A stretch of 64,000 nt of DNA, from contig OY743189.1 of the NCBI GenBank assembly GCA_963555705.1, positions 7,767,501 to 7,831,500 of the forward strand, in the 5' to 3' direction. The notes under the pieces were generated by a model, which worked only from the letters and a program-made list of their open reading frames with translations, did no database searches and was not told the DNA's origin. Positions 44,693-54,389 of the stretch are shown piece after piece. Source of the stretch: Ligustrum vulgare. Its lineage: Eukaryota; Streptophyta; Magnoliopsida; Lamiales; Oleaceae. The translations under genes and the position numbers were made by a program. How positions within the stretch are numbered: the first letter of the stretch is position 1; each line of letters opens with the position of its first letter.

Positions 44693-47222
44693 CTAGACTA
44701 TTGTTCTATTGGATAGTGGTACTCGATCATTACATCGTTGTTGGTTGTGCCCAGATGCACCACACCTACCACACTTACGTGTCGTACAAAACTCTCCGGT
44801 CGAAGTTATCTTACTTTTACGCTTACGTCCACTTTGTCTTTGTTTGATCAATGTTGGAAAGATATTCAACATACACCTAAGGTGTTCTGGAACTTCCCAA
44901 TCAATTTCATTTGGTAGAGGCATTATAGTATCAGCGTATGCTGCTTTCCAAACGGCAGTAGTATAATACGAAGAGCACAAATCATATGCGGAATTTCCTA
45001 CCTGTCGTGAAGCAGTGATAGCGTGCTCACATGGAAACTTATCCAACTGAAACTGCCCACATGTGCAAGTTCTACCGATTAAGTTAACAACAAAATGATT
45101 GATTTCATTACCCACATCAAACATATATTCGTCCATAGGATCCGCTACGAACTTTTTGGACAACTCAAGTTTCTTCCGAATTTTTTCCTCCATTGCCGGG
45201 GTCAGTATACTTGTACAGTTTTCTGCATTGATGCACCTCTTATAATACCATTTTTGCAATTTGCACCTGATACACTCAACCAAAGCAAGTACTGGACACT
45301 CTCGAGCTTTTCTGAATACCAAGTTCAGGGACTCTGCATTATTTGACGTCATGATGTTGTAACGGATCCCTGTAAAGTGTGACCTAGCCCAATGTTTATA
45401 GTCAGCCTCTTTTAAATAACCCCAAAGGTCGGGGTTCCTGCTAAGAATCTCATCCATATGTTTATTAAATTCTTCAACTTTATATGTGTATGTCGCTTTC
45501 TTAAACAATGTCACCATCCCAGAGATGCGATACTTGGCCTTTATGTTGCCTTGTATATGGTATATGCAATGAGCGTGATGCGCATTAGGAAAAACATCTC
45601 TTACACCCTAGAGTAGACTCCCATTCCTGTTAGACATAAAGACCAGATCTTCAATATCACCAATTATTGTCTTCAATTTTTCAAAAAAACATTTCCACAG
45701 CTCATTATTCTCAGAATCTACTATACCCGATGCGAGAGGATAGATTTGCATATTTCCATATTGACATGTTGCCACTATTAGTGTACCTTCATATTTTTCT
45801 TTCAAGAATGTTCTGTCCACAGAAATTACTCTCCGCATCGACGAGTGAAATCCTTGAATGCATGGTCCAACCGCCATAAAAATGTACTTGAAGCGATGAC
45901 TACTTGGGTCGGTGTCAACATATATCACTGTGCCAGGATTAGTTCTAACCAAATTGTGGGAATATACGACCAATATAGCATAGCTACCATTAGGTGAACC
46001 CATTAATATCTCTAAGGCATGTTCTTTAGCCGTCCATGCTTTCTGATAGCTCATACTTACCCCAAACTCCCGACGAATGTCACTAATGATGTTTACAGGT
46101 CTGTATTCTTGATTTGGATTTTGAAAATTATGCATGACATGTGTGCCGATAACCCATGACCTCACTTTTTTATGATCATTTCTATGTATACCCAAAGAAC
46201 AAGTATGTTCACGTACATAACGAGGAACTTCAAAAAAATCACACTCCTTGTACTTCGTAGCATGCAAACGCCATTTTACAATTGTCATCTATGCAAATAA
46301 TTTTGTATGTACTCTTATTTGATTTTTTAACTTTGAATTCAAAGTTGTGCTTCAATGCAAGCAAATGAATGTGTTGTTGTAGATCTTTCTTGTTCTCAAA
46401 CAACTGATGATCTTTCAAATCCTCTTTCTCAGGAATCACATGTGACGTATGAGCGTACCTTAAACTTTATCCAGGCTCAAATGTGTGGCCTGATGTGCTA
46501 CCACATGCAGACAATGCAACAAGATCCTCATTAGTAAAACGAATTTCAGCTTCATTCTGTCGAACTAGTTCTTGTCAACATGTAGGTAAATTAGCATTGT
46601 TCCCATTTTCCTCAACAGTGTCACCATTGTTGTTTCGAACAATCTCCTAATCATTCCAGTAATAATCTAAACCGCAGTTCCCATCATTGTCATCATCCAA
46701 TTTCATCTCAAAATCTATATCATTATGGACCTCATCTTCAAATTCATCATTAACTGCTACATGTTCATGTTCAACATAATCTACAACATGTCCTTGTTCA
46801 AATGTGTTTATTGTATGTTCAAGTTCAACATGATCTATATCATGTTCATGTTCGACAATACTTGCTTCAAATTCACGTTCAATGAGATTCTTGCTTACAA
46901 TTGTTACACAAAGGGGAGACTGGCCTTTCTGTTGAGTTCTAGGAGCCATTTCACTTGCCTATTTGAAGTAATCTTGATTGGTGGAACAGAAACTTGTGTA
47001 TTATTATTAGGGAAAAGAAATCTCATCTCCAAAATGTGTAAAGAAGAATCAATATGAAGAAGTTCTTGTACATCATCATATAATTCTGTATACGTTGCAT
47101 TTTTTGACAAAAAAAATTGCTTCTGTAGCTTCTTCATTACTCCAATTCCATATCCATTTAGATTGATCATTCTTCACAAACTCACCATAGTAACAAATAG
47201 GAATTAATGTAGTATCATTCAT
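44693..47222 (-). pseudogene. MULE transposase (MURA type)
   Basis: Start ATG 47222, stop 44693. N-terminal domain (47222-46950), acidic spacer, MuDR DNA-binding domain (QLFENKKDLQQHIHLLALKH, CIDDNCKWRLHATKY), MULE catalytic domain (VISVDRTFLKEKYEGTLIVA, GIVDSENNELWKCFFEKL), SWIM finger C-T-C-G...FPCEHA and a C-terminal CCHC knuckle CGRCGASGHNQQRC. Breaks: frameshifts near 47090 and 46915, stops at about 46647 and 46560, a one-base A insertion near 46284, TAG at 45608-45610. The second catalytic Asp of the usual SDR motif is Asn (SNR, codon 45629-45631). The product would bind the terminal repeats and cut the element out. Convergent with the Ulp1 gene. Confidence 0.92.
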
Positions 47223-48019
47223 ATCTGCATTTAAAAAATTGAAAAATGTTACGTATTAACACCAAAATTCATTAAAGAAATTTTTTTTTTTGAATAATTA
47301 AGCAAGCAAGTTAACAATTGGTTAGCAGACTGCAAAGTTGCTTAACAACCTTCACTCAGGTAGGTTAACTGACTTCATTGGTCGATTAACCAACCTACTG
47401 CAAATTTGGTTAACCAACTTCACTAAGGTAGGTTAACCGACTTCATTGGTCGGTTAACCAACCTATTGCAAAGTTGGTTAACCAACTTCACTAAGGTAGG
47501 TTAACCGACTTCATTGATCGGTTAACCTACTTCAGTCAGTTGGTTAACCGACCATGAAGTCGGTTAATCGACCTGTGTGCGTAAAATTATATTATTCGCT
47601 ATCTAGAATGAGATTTTTGCAATGGATGAAGTTTACACTAAAAAATTCATCCCAAAACAAGCAAAACTCATATAAATACATTTTAAACAAATCAAAGCAA
47701 CTCAAAATAAGATTAATTTTGGGATGTCTTACCAATATCAAATGCATAAAACTTAGGGTTTTTGTCAACATTTGAGAAAATGATGAATAGTTTTGCTACA
47801 AATCCAGATAAGGAGTATCTGGAGAAGATCACAGATAGTAAAACTGAGTTTTTTATAATGTGGGTAGTTGAGGGGGAGGATGTTTGTTGGAAGGACACAA
47901 TTTTGAGAGAGAGATAGCCGTTGGTTTTTCTTGAGGTTTTTTCTGTCATTTTAAATTGTTAGGTAAGGTTGAAAATTTAACAAGATAACAAGGATAATTT
48001 TGTCTTTGTATAAGGATGG
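47223..48019 (-). other. 5' region of the MURA gene, right subterminal part of the MULE
   Basis: Non-coding. Contains palindrome cluster 5 and probably the transposase promoter and leader. Short open frames (47554-47775, 47713-47949) show no domain. Confidence 0.55.
47330..47575. repeat. GGTTAACC palindrome cluster 5 (right subterminal)
   Basis: About ten sites in units of roughly 68 bases: AAGGTAGGTTAACCGACTTC, ATTGGTCGGTTAACCAACC, AAGTTGGTTAACCAACTTC. Here the AACC half sites are mostly ACCGAC or ACCAAC. Confidence 0.95.
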
Positions 48020-48102
48020 AGGTCATTCTAACTTATCAAACAAAAATTTGCCTTTTTTGACTTAATGCCTTTTGACTGTAGCCATTTCAATAAATCCCCC
48101 GT
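48020..48102 (-). repeat. Right terminal inverted repeat of the MULE
   Basis: Reads ACGGGGGATTTATTGAAATGG inward from 48102 on the minus strand; diverged partner of 17287-17380. The right target copy TGTGAGTTAG follows at 48103-48112. Confidence 0.65.
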
Positions 48103-48112
48103 TGTGAGTTAG

Positions 48113-49400
48113 TAAGTCATTTCAGTGACTTATGAATTCTAGTAATATTTTATTGCCAAGAGAATTTTTTTTTTTTTTTTTTTTGATTTATTATTATTAT
48201 TTTCTTTTTCTTGCTTCCCAAGGCATTCTAATTTGTTCTAGTCACTAGTTTTATCAATTTTCTTGCCATCTGTTAAGACTTCAGCTAATAAAACACAAGT
48301 GGGATGAGAAATGGAATAATCCAAAAAAAAAAAAAAAAATTTATCACACATAAGCGTGCAGAAAATACTTGGCCGAAACGCTAATTAACGTAAATATGTA
48401 TATCATGAGAGCATCATATGATTTACAAGATTAATTTCATACAGACTAATAATAAATTTTGTATCTGGAAAACTTAGAATTAATGGTCAGTCGCTAGAAA
48501 AATCGTTGCCTGCAAATCAAAATAAGAAATTTCTTACAGATTACATATTTAAGTCTCTTGATTCCAGAAGCGAGTAACGTAGATATTGGATATGTGTACG
48601 CGGAAGCTACAAAAATTCGAGGAAAGTTAAAATGTCAACTTGTAGGTTTTTTTAAATGAAATTGTCAAGATAGATTAGTTTGAAATATCAGATCATCTCG
48701 AATATTATGACTTGATTGACTTCTCCGTTTGGGAAAAAAAAATAGCAAAATTAACAAATGTGGCATTTATTTTTGGGAAATAACCATAAATAGATTTAAC
48801 AACTACAACATTTTAGATAGGGTAATTATATTGACACCACTTATTTTGTTAATAACACTACACTATTCATATATACTAAATCGACCGTAATTAAATTGAC
48901 TGAAATAACCACCCCATTATATTAGTTTTTCTTATTTGTTATTCTTATATACACCACAAATATTAAAAACCCTAAATTTTATATAGTGTTGTGCTAACTT
49001 CAATTGCAAATCAATCTCTTCTATGTGTCTTGTGTCTTCTGCGTCCAACGATTGCTTCAAATGTAGGGACTACCTAATTTAGCCTTACATATAGGATTTT
49101 TAACCAAAGTCATCAAAACATGGCAAAAACTTCAATTGAATCCCCAAATATATTTATTCCGTAAAAATTCCGTTGCACTCACTCTGGTGACCTAATATCA
49201 GAGCTTATAGACCTCTCTAAAGTGGGGCATTGCACCCAAGAGAACTCTATAGGAAAAGAGAGTAATTACCAACTATCTGCTCTTGTTGGTGTTGATTATC
49301 TCGTACGGTGGGTGATCAATAAGCTTGATAGGTACTTTTGTACTACTGTAAATCATAGTTAGATCGTGACCTGAATGGCTAGAGTGTCTATAGCGCACTC
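48113..49400. other. AT-rich sequence without recognised features
   Basis: No coding frame, RNA gene or element terminus recognised. Contains a T run (about 48165-48184) and an A run (about 48323-48340). The last 200 bases may already belong to the leader/intergenic region of the pararetroviral fragment that follows. Confidence 0.6.
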
Positions 49401-49410
49401 TGGTATAGAA

Positions 49411-50040
49411 TGGCATCAGAGCTAGAATTCGAATTACAACTAGATTATTTAAAAAAGTCTGAAAAATTACATAAAATAAAACCTAGAGTTTATAATTATA
49501 AATCTAAAGATTTACCTAATAACAGTCACTAGCCTTTAATAACCAAAACATATAGAAAACTTATTACATTTATCCAACTAGGAGGAGGGTTTAAAGATCA
49601 TAAGCAATTAAATTGGACAAAATTATTTTTACTAAATAAATTAGGAATAAGTTTATATAAAACTACAAAAAAAATTTAGATCAAGCTAAAACACAGAACA
49701 AATTCAAAAATTTATTAAAAATCTACCATTCGAAGTAAGACAAATGATAAATATAACTAATGACTATTAAAGATGTTAATAAAAATATACCAACACGAAT
49801 ATTAGATGTAAAACAAAACATAAATAATATATCAAAATAATTAATAACTTTAAAAAACCAAATAAAACATATAGCAGAAAAATAAGTAAGATAGGAAACA
49901 CGGTAAGAGTTTATGAAAATCCAACAGAAATAATATAACAAAAAAAAAAAAAACTATAGAACAAATAAACATGATTAGGACAATTAAAGAAGACAACATA
50001 GGGAAAAATATTTACACAAAAGATTAGACAATATACAATA
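49411..50040 (+). pseudogene. Endogenous pararetrovirus fragment, plus strand: tRNA-Met site and start of first ORF
   Basis: TGGCATCAGAGCTAGAA at 49411-49427 is close to the initiator tRNA-Met complement that marks the start of caulimovirid genomes. Behind it a Lys/Asn-rich frame with several stops runs to about 49720 and shows no domain I can name; assignment to the first viral ORF rests on position only. The fragment ends near 50040, where the opposite-orientation copy begins. Old, inactive copy. Confidence 0.45.
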
Positions 50041-50176
50041 AAACATTAAACTGCCCGGAGGCCTCTATTTATAATATTACATTGGACACAATTACATCAC
50101 TGCTTACATCATCGACCTAACAATTTCACAGTTTTTTTCATCTAAAGACACACATGTCCCTCTATTATTTATTATA

Positions 50177-50530
50177 TCACATGACTCTTATTTGTTTATC
50201 TGGTTCCACAGCTTTATCAAAATCTTTGCATTCTTTATGAATTTCAATATATGGTTTTTTAGAATAAATGTTTCCATAATTAGAATTAGTAAATGTGTAT
50301 AATACTCTGTATTCTATAGTCATAATTTTATCTCCTGGTTCCATTATATCATCTTTATGTAATTTGAAATGTAGTCCTAAAACTTCATTAAAATTTCTAT
50401 CTTTTAATGATATACAATATTTTGGGTAACATGTAAATATTAGTTTCTTATATGCTACATTTCCTTCTACTGTTCCCAAATGACTGCCTTTTAAATTTAT
50501 AATTCTTCTATCATGTAAACTTACAGTCAA
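50177..50530 (-). pseudogene. Pararetroviral movement-protein domain (C-terminal part)
   Basis: 117 open codons with the pattern of 30K-superfamily movement proteins of caulimovirids; the upstream half is interrupted by stops at 50530-50680. The family widens plasmodesmata for cell-to-cell spread. This copy cannot encode a full protein. Confidence 0.65.
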
Positions 50531-51480
50531 AGAGGAATCTAATCATTCTCTAAACAGAGATTTAAACATTATTTGGATACTTGCAAAGTAAACATATTGA
50601 ATCTTTTCATTTTGTTTTCTATTGATCTTTGTTAATAATTCTGTAACCGTATTTTTTGTTAAAAGATTTAATTTGTGTGTTCATTGAGTGGTTCTAACAT
50701 CTATTACCCTTTCAATTTTATGATATTCATTTATTACTACTTTTTCTCTTTTCCATATTCTTTCTAATATTTCCCATTTTCCTATTTTCAAATCTAAAGG
50801 TAATTTTTGTATTTTTCTGAACTTATTATTATCAAAAGTTACTTTTAATCCATAACCTTCTATTCCTTCATATTCTTGTTTATCTATGTTCTTATTTGTT
50901 TCTATTTCTTCTGTTTCTTTATTCTGATCCTGATTCATTGTTTTCTAAATCTGTTTTACTTATATAGACTTCTTGATCATAGTATTCTTCAATATCAGAT
51001 ATTTCACTTAGTTCGTTTTCTATTTCTAGATATTCTTTTTGTAATATTTTAACTTTCTTTTTGTTACAATCAGGGCCTATATGTCCCATTTCTCCACAAT
51101 TCCAACATTTGCACTGGCTTTTGTCATTCTTATAAGTCCTATTTTTCTGTTTTTTATTTGGGTTATATTTTCTTTTATAATATCTTCTCTTAGGTTTTAT
51201 ATATCTTTTCTTAAAATTTTTGAATTTTTTAAACTTTCTATTTTTATATTTTCTTTTATTATTATTTTTTCTTCTTTCAGGGTTACATCCTCATTGGGTA
51301 GGTTTTTCCATATCTTCACAACATATTCTAGTTAATTTTTCCTGATTTCTTTAATAATTGTCTTTGTTGACATATATAGGCTAATCTTTCGAATAGAAAC
51401 TTTATTCTTGATCCTAATGTTCTAGGTATTCTAGGGTTATCTCTGATAAATTTTTCAAATTATATTTTAAAGTATATTCC

Positions 51481-52245
51481 CTATGAACCTGGTAATTTAT
51501 TGTAATACATATCTCTATATACTTCTTGGTTTTCATTACTATAGAATTGGACATAATAGTATTCTTTAAATTCACAGGTGTATTCTTTGATTTTAGACAT
51601 ATCACATATTGTTAAATATATTAATCTCACTCTTGCATTATCCTTTTCTCTAATTGATTCTGCATCAGCATTACTTATCAAATTTTCTCCTAAAAATTCA
51701 TCTGCAATATAATTTACTAACTTTTCTATTCCTTTTTTATCTGATTTTATTAGTTCTGTTTGTACATTTCTTCTTATTAATGCTTTTGTATCACTACTTA
51801 TTCCTTCCCACCAATTTTTAACATGTCGTTCAAAAGATGCTACTAAAAAATTTATCATTCTATCAGTATTCTCCCATGTATCATCTTTATTGTATAAAAA
51901 TAATAGTATCATTGAATCTGGCCAAGTTAATAAGTCTTTTTTAATATCTATTTTAAAATCCAGGTCTAATTTTGTTCCTCCATGATTAATGGGTTTATCA
52001 TAATTATTATTTGGTTCAAATCTATCTTTATATTTATTCCCCCTAGGTGGTTGTCTATCTCTGATTCTATCATAATATTGTCTTTGTGGTTTACTGTATA
52101 AGGGTGTATAACTTTCATCTGGATCTGGTAATTCTTGTTTGGAAGTTCCTGTCGGAGCTGGGTTAGGTGCTTCTCTAGTATGCATTAAAACTTGGTATTT
52201 ATTAAAATCTTCTATGCTTAACTGGTCAAAAAATTTTATAAGCAA
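51481..52245 (-). pseudogene. Pararetroviral coat-protein domain
   Basis: 254 open codons; the C-terminal 150 residues contain the conserved Trp-Trp pair and aromatic-rich stretch of caulimovirid coat proteins. The associated CCHC finger (C-x2-C-x4-H-x4-C, 51107-51066) lies 370 bases downstream in broken frames. In the virus this protein forms the icosahedral shell and binds the RNA pregenome. Confidence 0.75.
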
Positions 52246-53932
52246 ATCTAATTCTTCATCCCTTTTTGTTTTGTTCTTCTTCAGTTTTTTCTTCAGCTTT
52301 TAATTTTTCTAAAGTTTTTTCTATAGATTTTTGTAATTCTAATTCTTCTTCTAGTATTTTTGGTAATATGTTTCTTCTAAATTCATCATCCATACTTCCT
52401 GCTTCTATTATAATTTTTTCTTGTTCAAAGTGTTTCTTTCCTATTCTTAATATTTATTTTTCTATGAGTTTTTTGTCTATTTTCTTATCTTTGCTTTTAC
52501 TATTTTCTTTGAATTCTCTATTATCTAGTTTTAGTATATTTATATCATTTCTTACTTCTTTTAATTCATTTTTTACTTCTTGTACATCACTTATTAATGA
52601 TTTTATTAATATTTTTAGATCTTCAATATATTCACTTATCGACATTTTATACTCTTGGTTTTTGAGTTTTTTGTACCTTAAATAGTCTGTCATACATATC
52701 ATCTATTTTTATTTCTAGCTTTTTGATTCTTTCTTCTATTGATATGATTATTTCATTTTCATTCTTCCTTATTTTTTCATTTAACCTATCTATTTTTTCT
52801 ATAATTATTCCAATTTTATCTTGATTAATTAATTCTCCTGATTTTCTTCGAAATTTTTTTAAGATTTCTTCATCTATATTTTTAACTTCTCCTATCATTT
52901 CTTTTAATTCTTTAAATTGTATTGTTAGTTTATTTTGAATATTTTATAATTTTTCTTTGATATTCACGTCCTGTATATTTAATTGTTGTAATTCTTCGAT
53001 AGCTGATTTATCTTGTAAATTTATGTTTTTATATGTTTGTCATAAAAAAGCACTTATCCAACTTAATTTCATGTTAAGAAATCCATCAGATTCTCCCCCA
53101 TGAGCTTAATGGTTGAAACATAGTTGTATTAGCTCCTTTTATTTGGTATGATCCTACTGGTAAATTGATATTTTCTATTATCTATTTTTCAAATTTTATT
53201 TCTGGAAATTCTGTCATTAATTCCTTTCTTTAATACGTTCGATTTCTAAGATAAGTTCTGTTTCATATTTTGCTTCTTTATAATTCATTATTTGATATTC
53301 ACAATATTCTTCTATTGATTCAATCATTAATTTTCTATGATATATTTTATAATATTTTAGATAGTCTTCCAATGTGTTTGTTTCATCATATTTTTCTTTT
53401 CTAGTTTTTTCTTTGTCTTCTAAAATTTTTTGAATTTTTGGTAATTGTTTTAAAATTCTATCAAAATATTCTCTCTTTTTCTCCAGTAATTTTATTCTTA
53501 ATTTTTCTTGTCGTTTTATATTTCTTTCTTCTCTTATTTGATCCATTAAGTTTCTTCTTTGTTCTACTATTAAATCTAATTTTTCATTTATTTCTATGTC
53601 TAGATACCTAACTAATTGAGGATCTGCTCTATGATAATCTATTTCTATAATCTTTATATAACTCTTCTAGTATATCTTTGTGAATTAAATCTAATATTTC
53701 GTTTATAATAAAATCTTCTTTTATTATATCGAAATTTATTAGATCATATATTTCTCTTCTCATATCTTTATCTAAATATTTTAAAGTGTTCAAGATTTCT
53801 ATTTTATAATTATTGGGTAGTACTAATGTATGCATAATTATAAATCTTGATGTATATATATTATATATTCATTTTTATTTTTTGTCAAATAATATTTATC
53901 TTTTAGATCTGCCATATGGCTCTGATTCCAAG

Positions 53933-54389
53933 TGAGGGGTGCTACTATGAGCGAACAAAAATCAAATAAAATCATAAACAAAATTAATAAAAGTATTTAA
54001 AATTTCAAGGACTAGGTTGTAACTTTTCTAAATCTTAATGGGTTTAGTTGAAATATGATATATAAGGGTATTTGTGGTAGTTTATAATGTTTAAGGCTAT
54101 TTTTAAAAGATATAAAATTGTTAGGGTATTTTCAAAAATTGGTAAGTTTTTATGGGTATTTTCATGTATTTTCTTGATTTTTGGGGATGATAGATTTATT
54201 TTAATTTATTTTTTATTAAAAATACCAATTTAACACCTGATTTTCAAAATAAAAAATTTATTTATACTTGACTTTTAAAATTGGAACTTAGAATACAAGT
54301 CTACATGTAATATTTTCCATTTTTTAAAATTACCAAGCCCATGAAATTTATAATTATTTAAAGAATGGGAAAAATTAAATATTCCATCA
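53933..54389. other. AT-rich spacer between pararetroviral fragments
   Basis: No coding frame or repeat recognised. Confidence 0.5.

Larger units (their letters stand above)
17287..48102. mobile_element. Mutator-like element (Kaonashi-like, MURA + Ulp1), enlarged by nested insertions
   Basis: Bounded by a 10-bp duplication and by diverged terminal inverted repeats. Inside are a MURA transposase on the minus strand and a DUF1985/Ulp1 gene on the plus strand, pointing toward each other. This gene pair is known from MULEs with captured Ulp1-like proteases. Removing the Tekay (22578-28249) and CRM (30291-44643 plus one TSD) insertions leaves about 10.8 kb. Non-coding parts are packed with GGTTAACC-centred palindromes. 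Both genes are broken. Confidence 0.85.
50177..53932 (-). pseudogene. Endogenous pararetrovirus (Caulimoviridae, Cavemo/Solendovirus-like order), minus strand
   Basis: From a tRNA-Met site at 53932-53913 the minus strand carries: short ORF 53835-53629; Glu/Lys-rich coiled-coil pieces 53546-53217, 52898-52647 and 52702-52454; coat-protein core 52245-51481; a CCHC zinc finger at 51107-51066; acidic spacer and start of the next domain 50938-50681; movement-protein core 50530-50177. The coat part has the caulimovirid NWW and DEFLGE-type signatures, the movement part a MEPGD motif. Coat protein before movement protein in one block is the order of Cavemo- and Solendoviruses. No polymerase is present. 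Several stops and frameshifts separate the pieces; it is a remnant. Confidence 0.75.

Noticed and set aside
48165..48340. LINE or processed pseudogene tail from T and A runs
   Set aside because: No coding remnant or target duplication nearby.
49400..49440. tRNA gene suspected from TGGTATAG...TGGCATCAGAGC
   Set aside because: No cloverleaf can be drawn; it fits a retroelement primer site better.
50046..50080. Pararetroviral promoter (CCTCTATTTATAATATTAC)
   Set aside because: TATA-like, but its position relative to the two fragments is unclear, and the region is AT-rich enough for chance.
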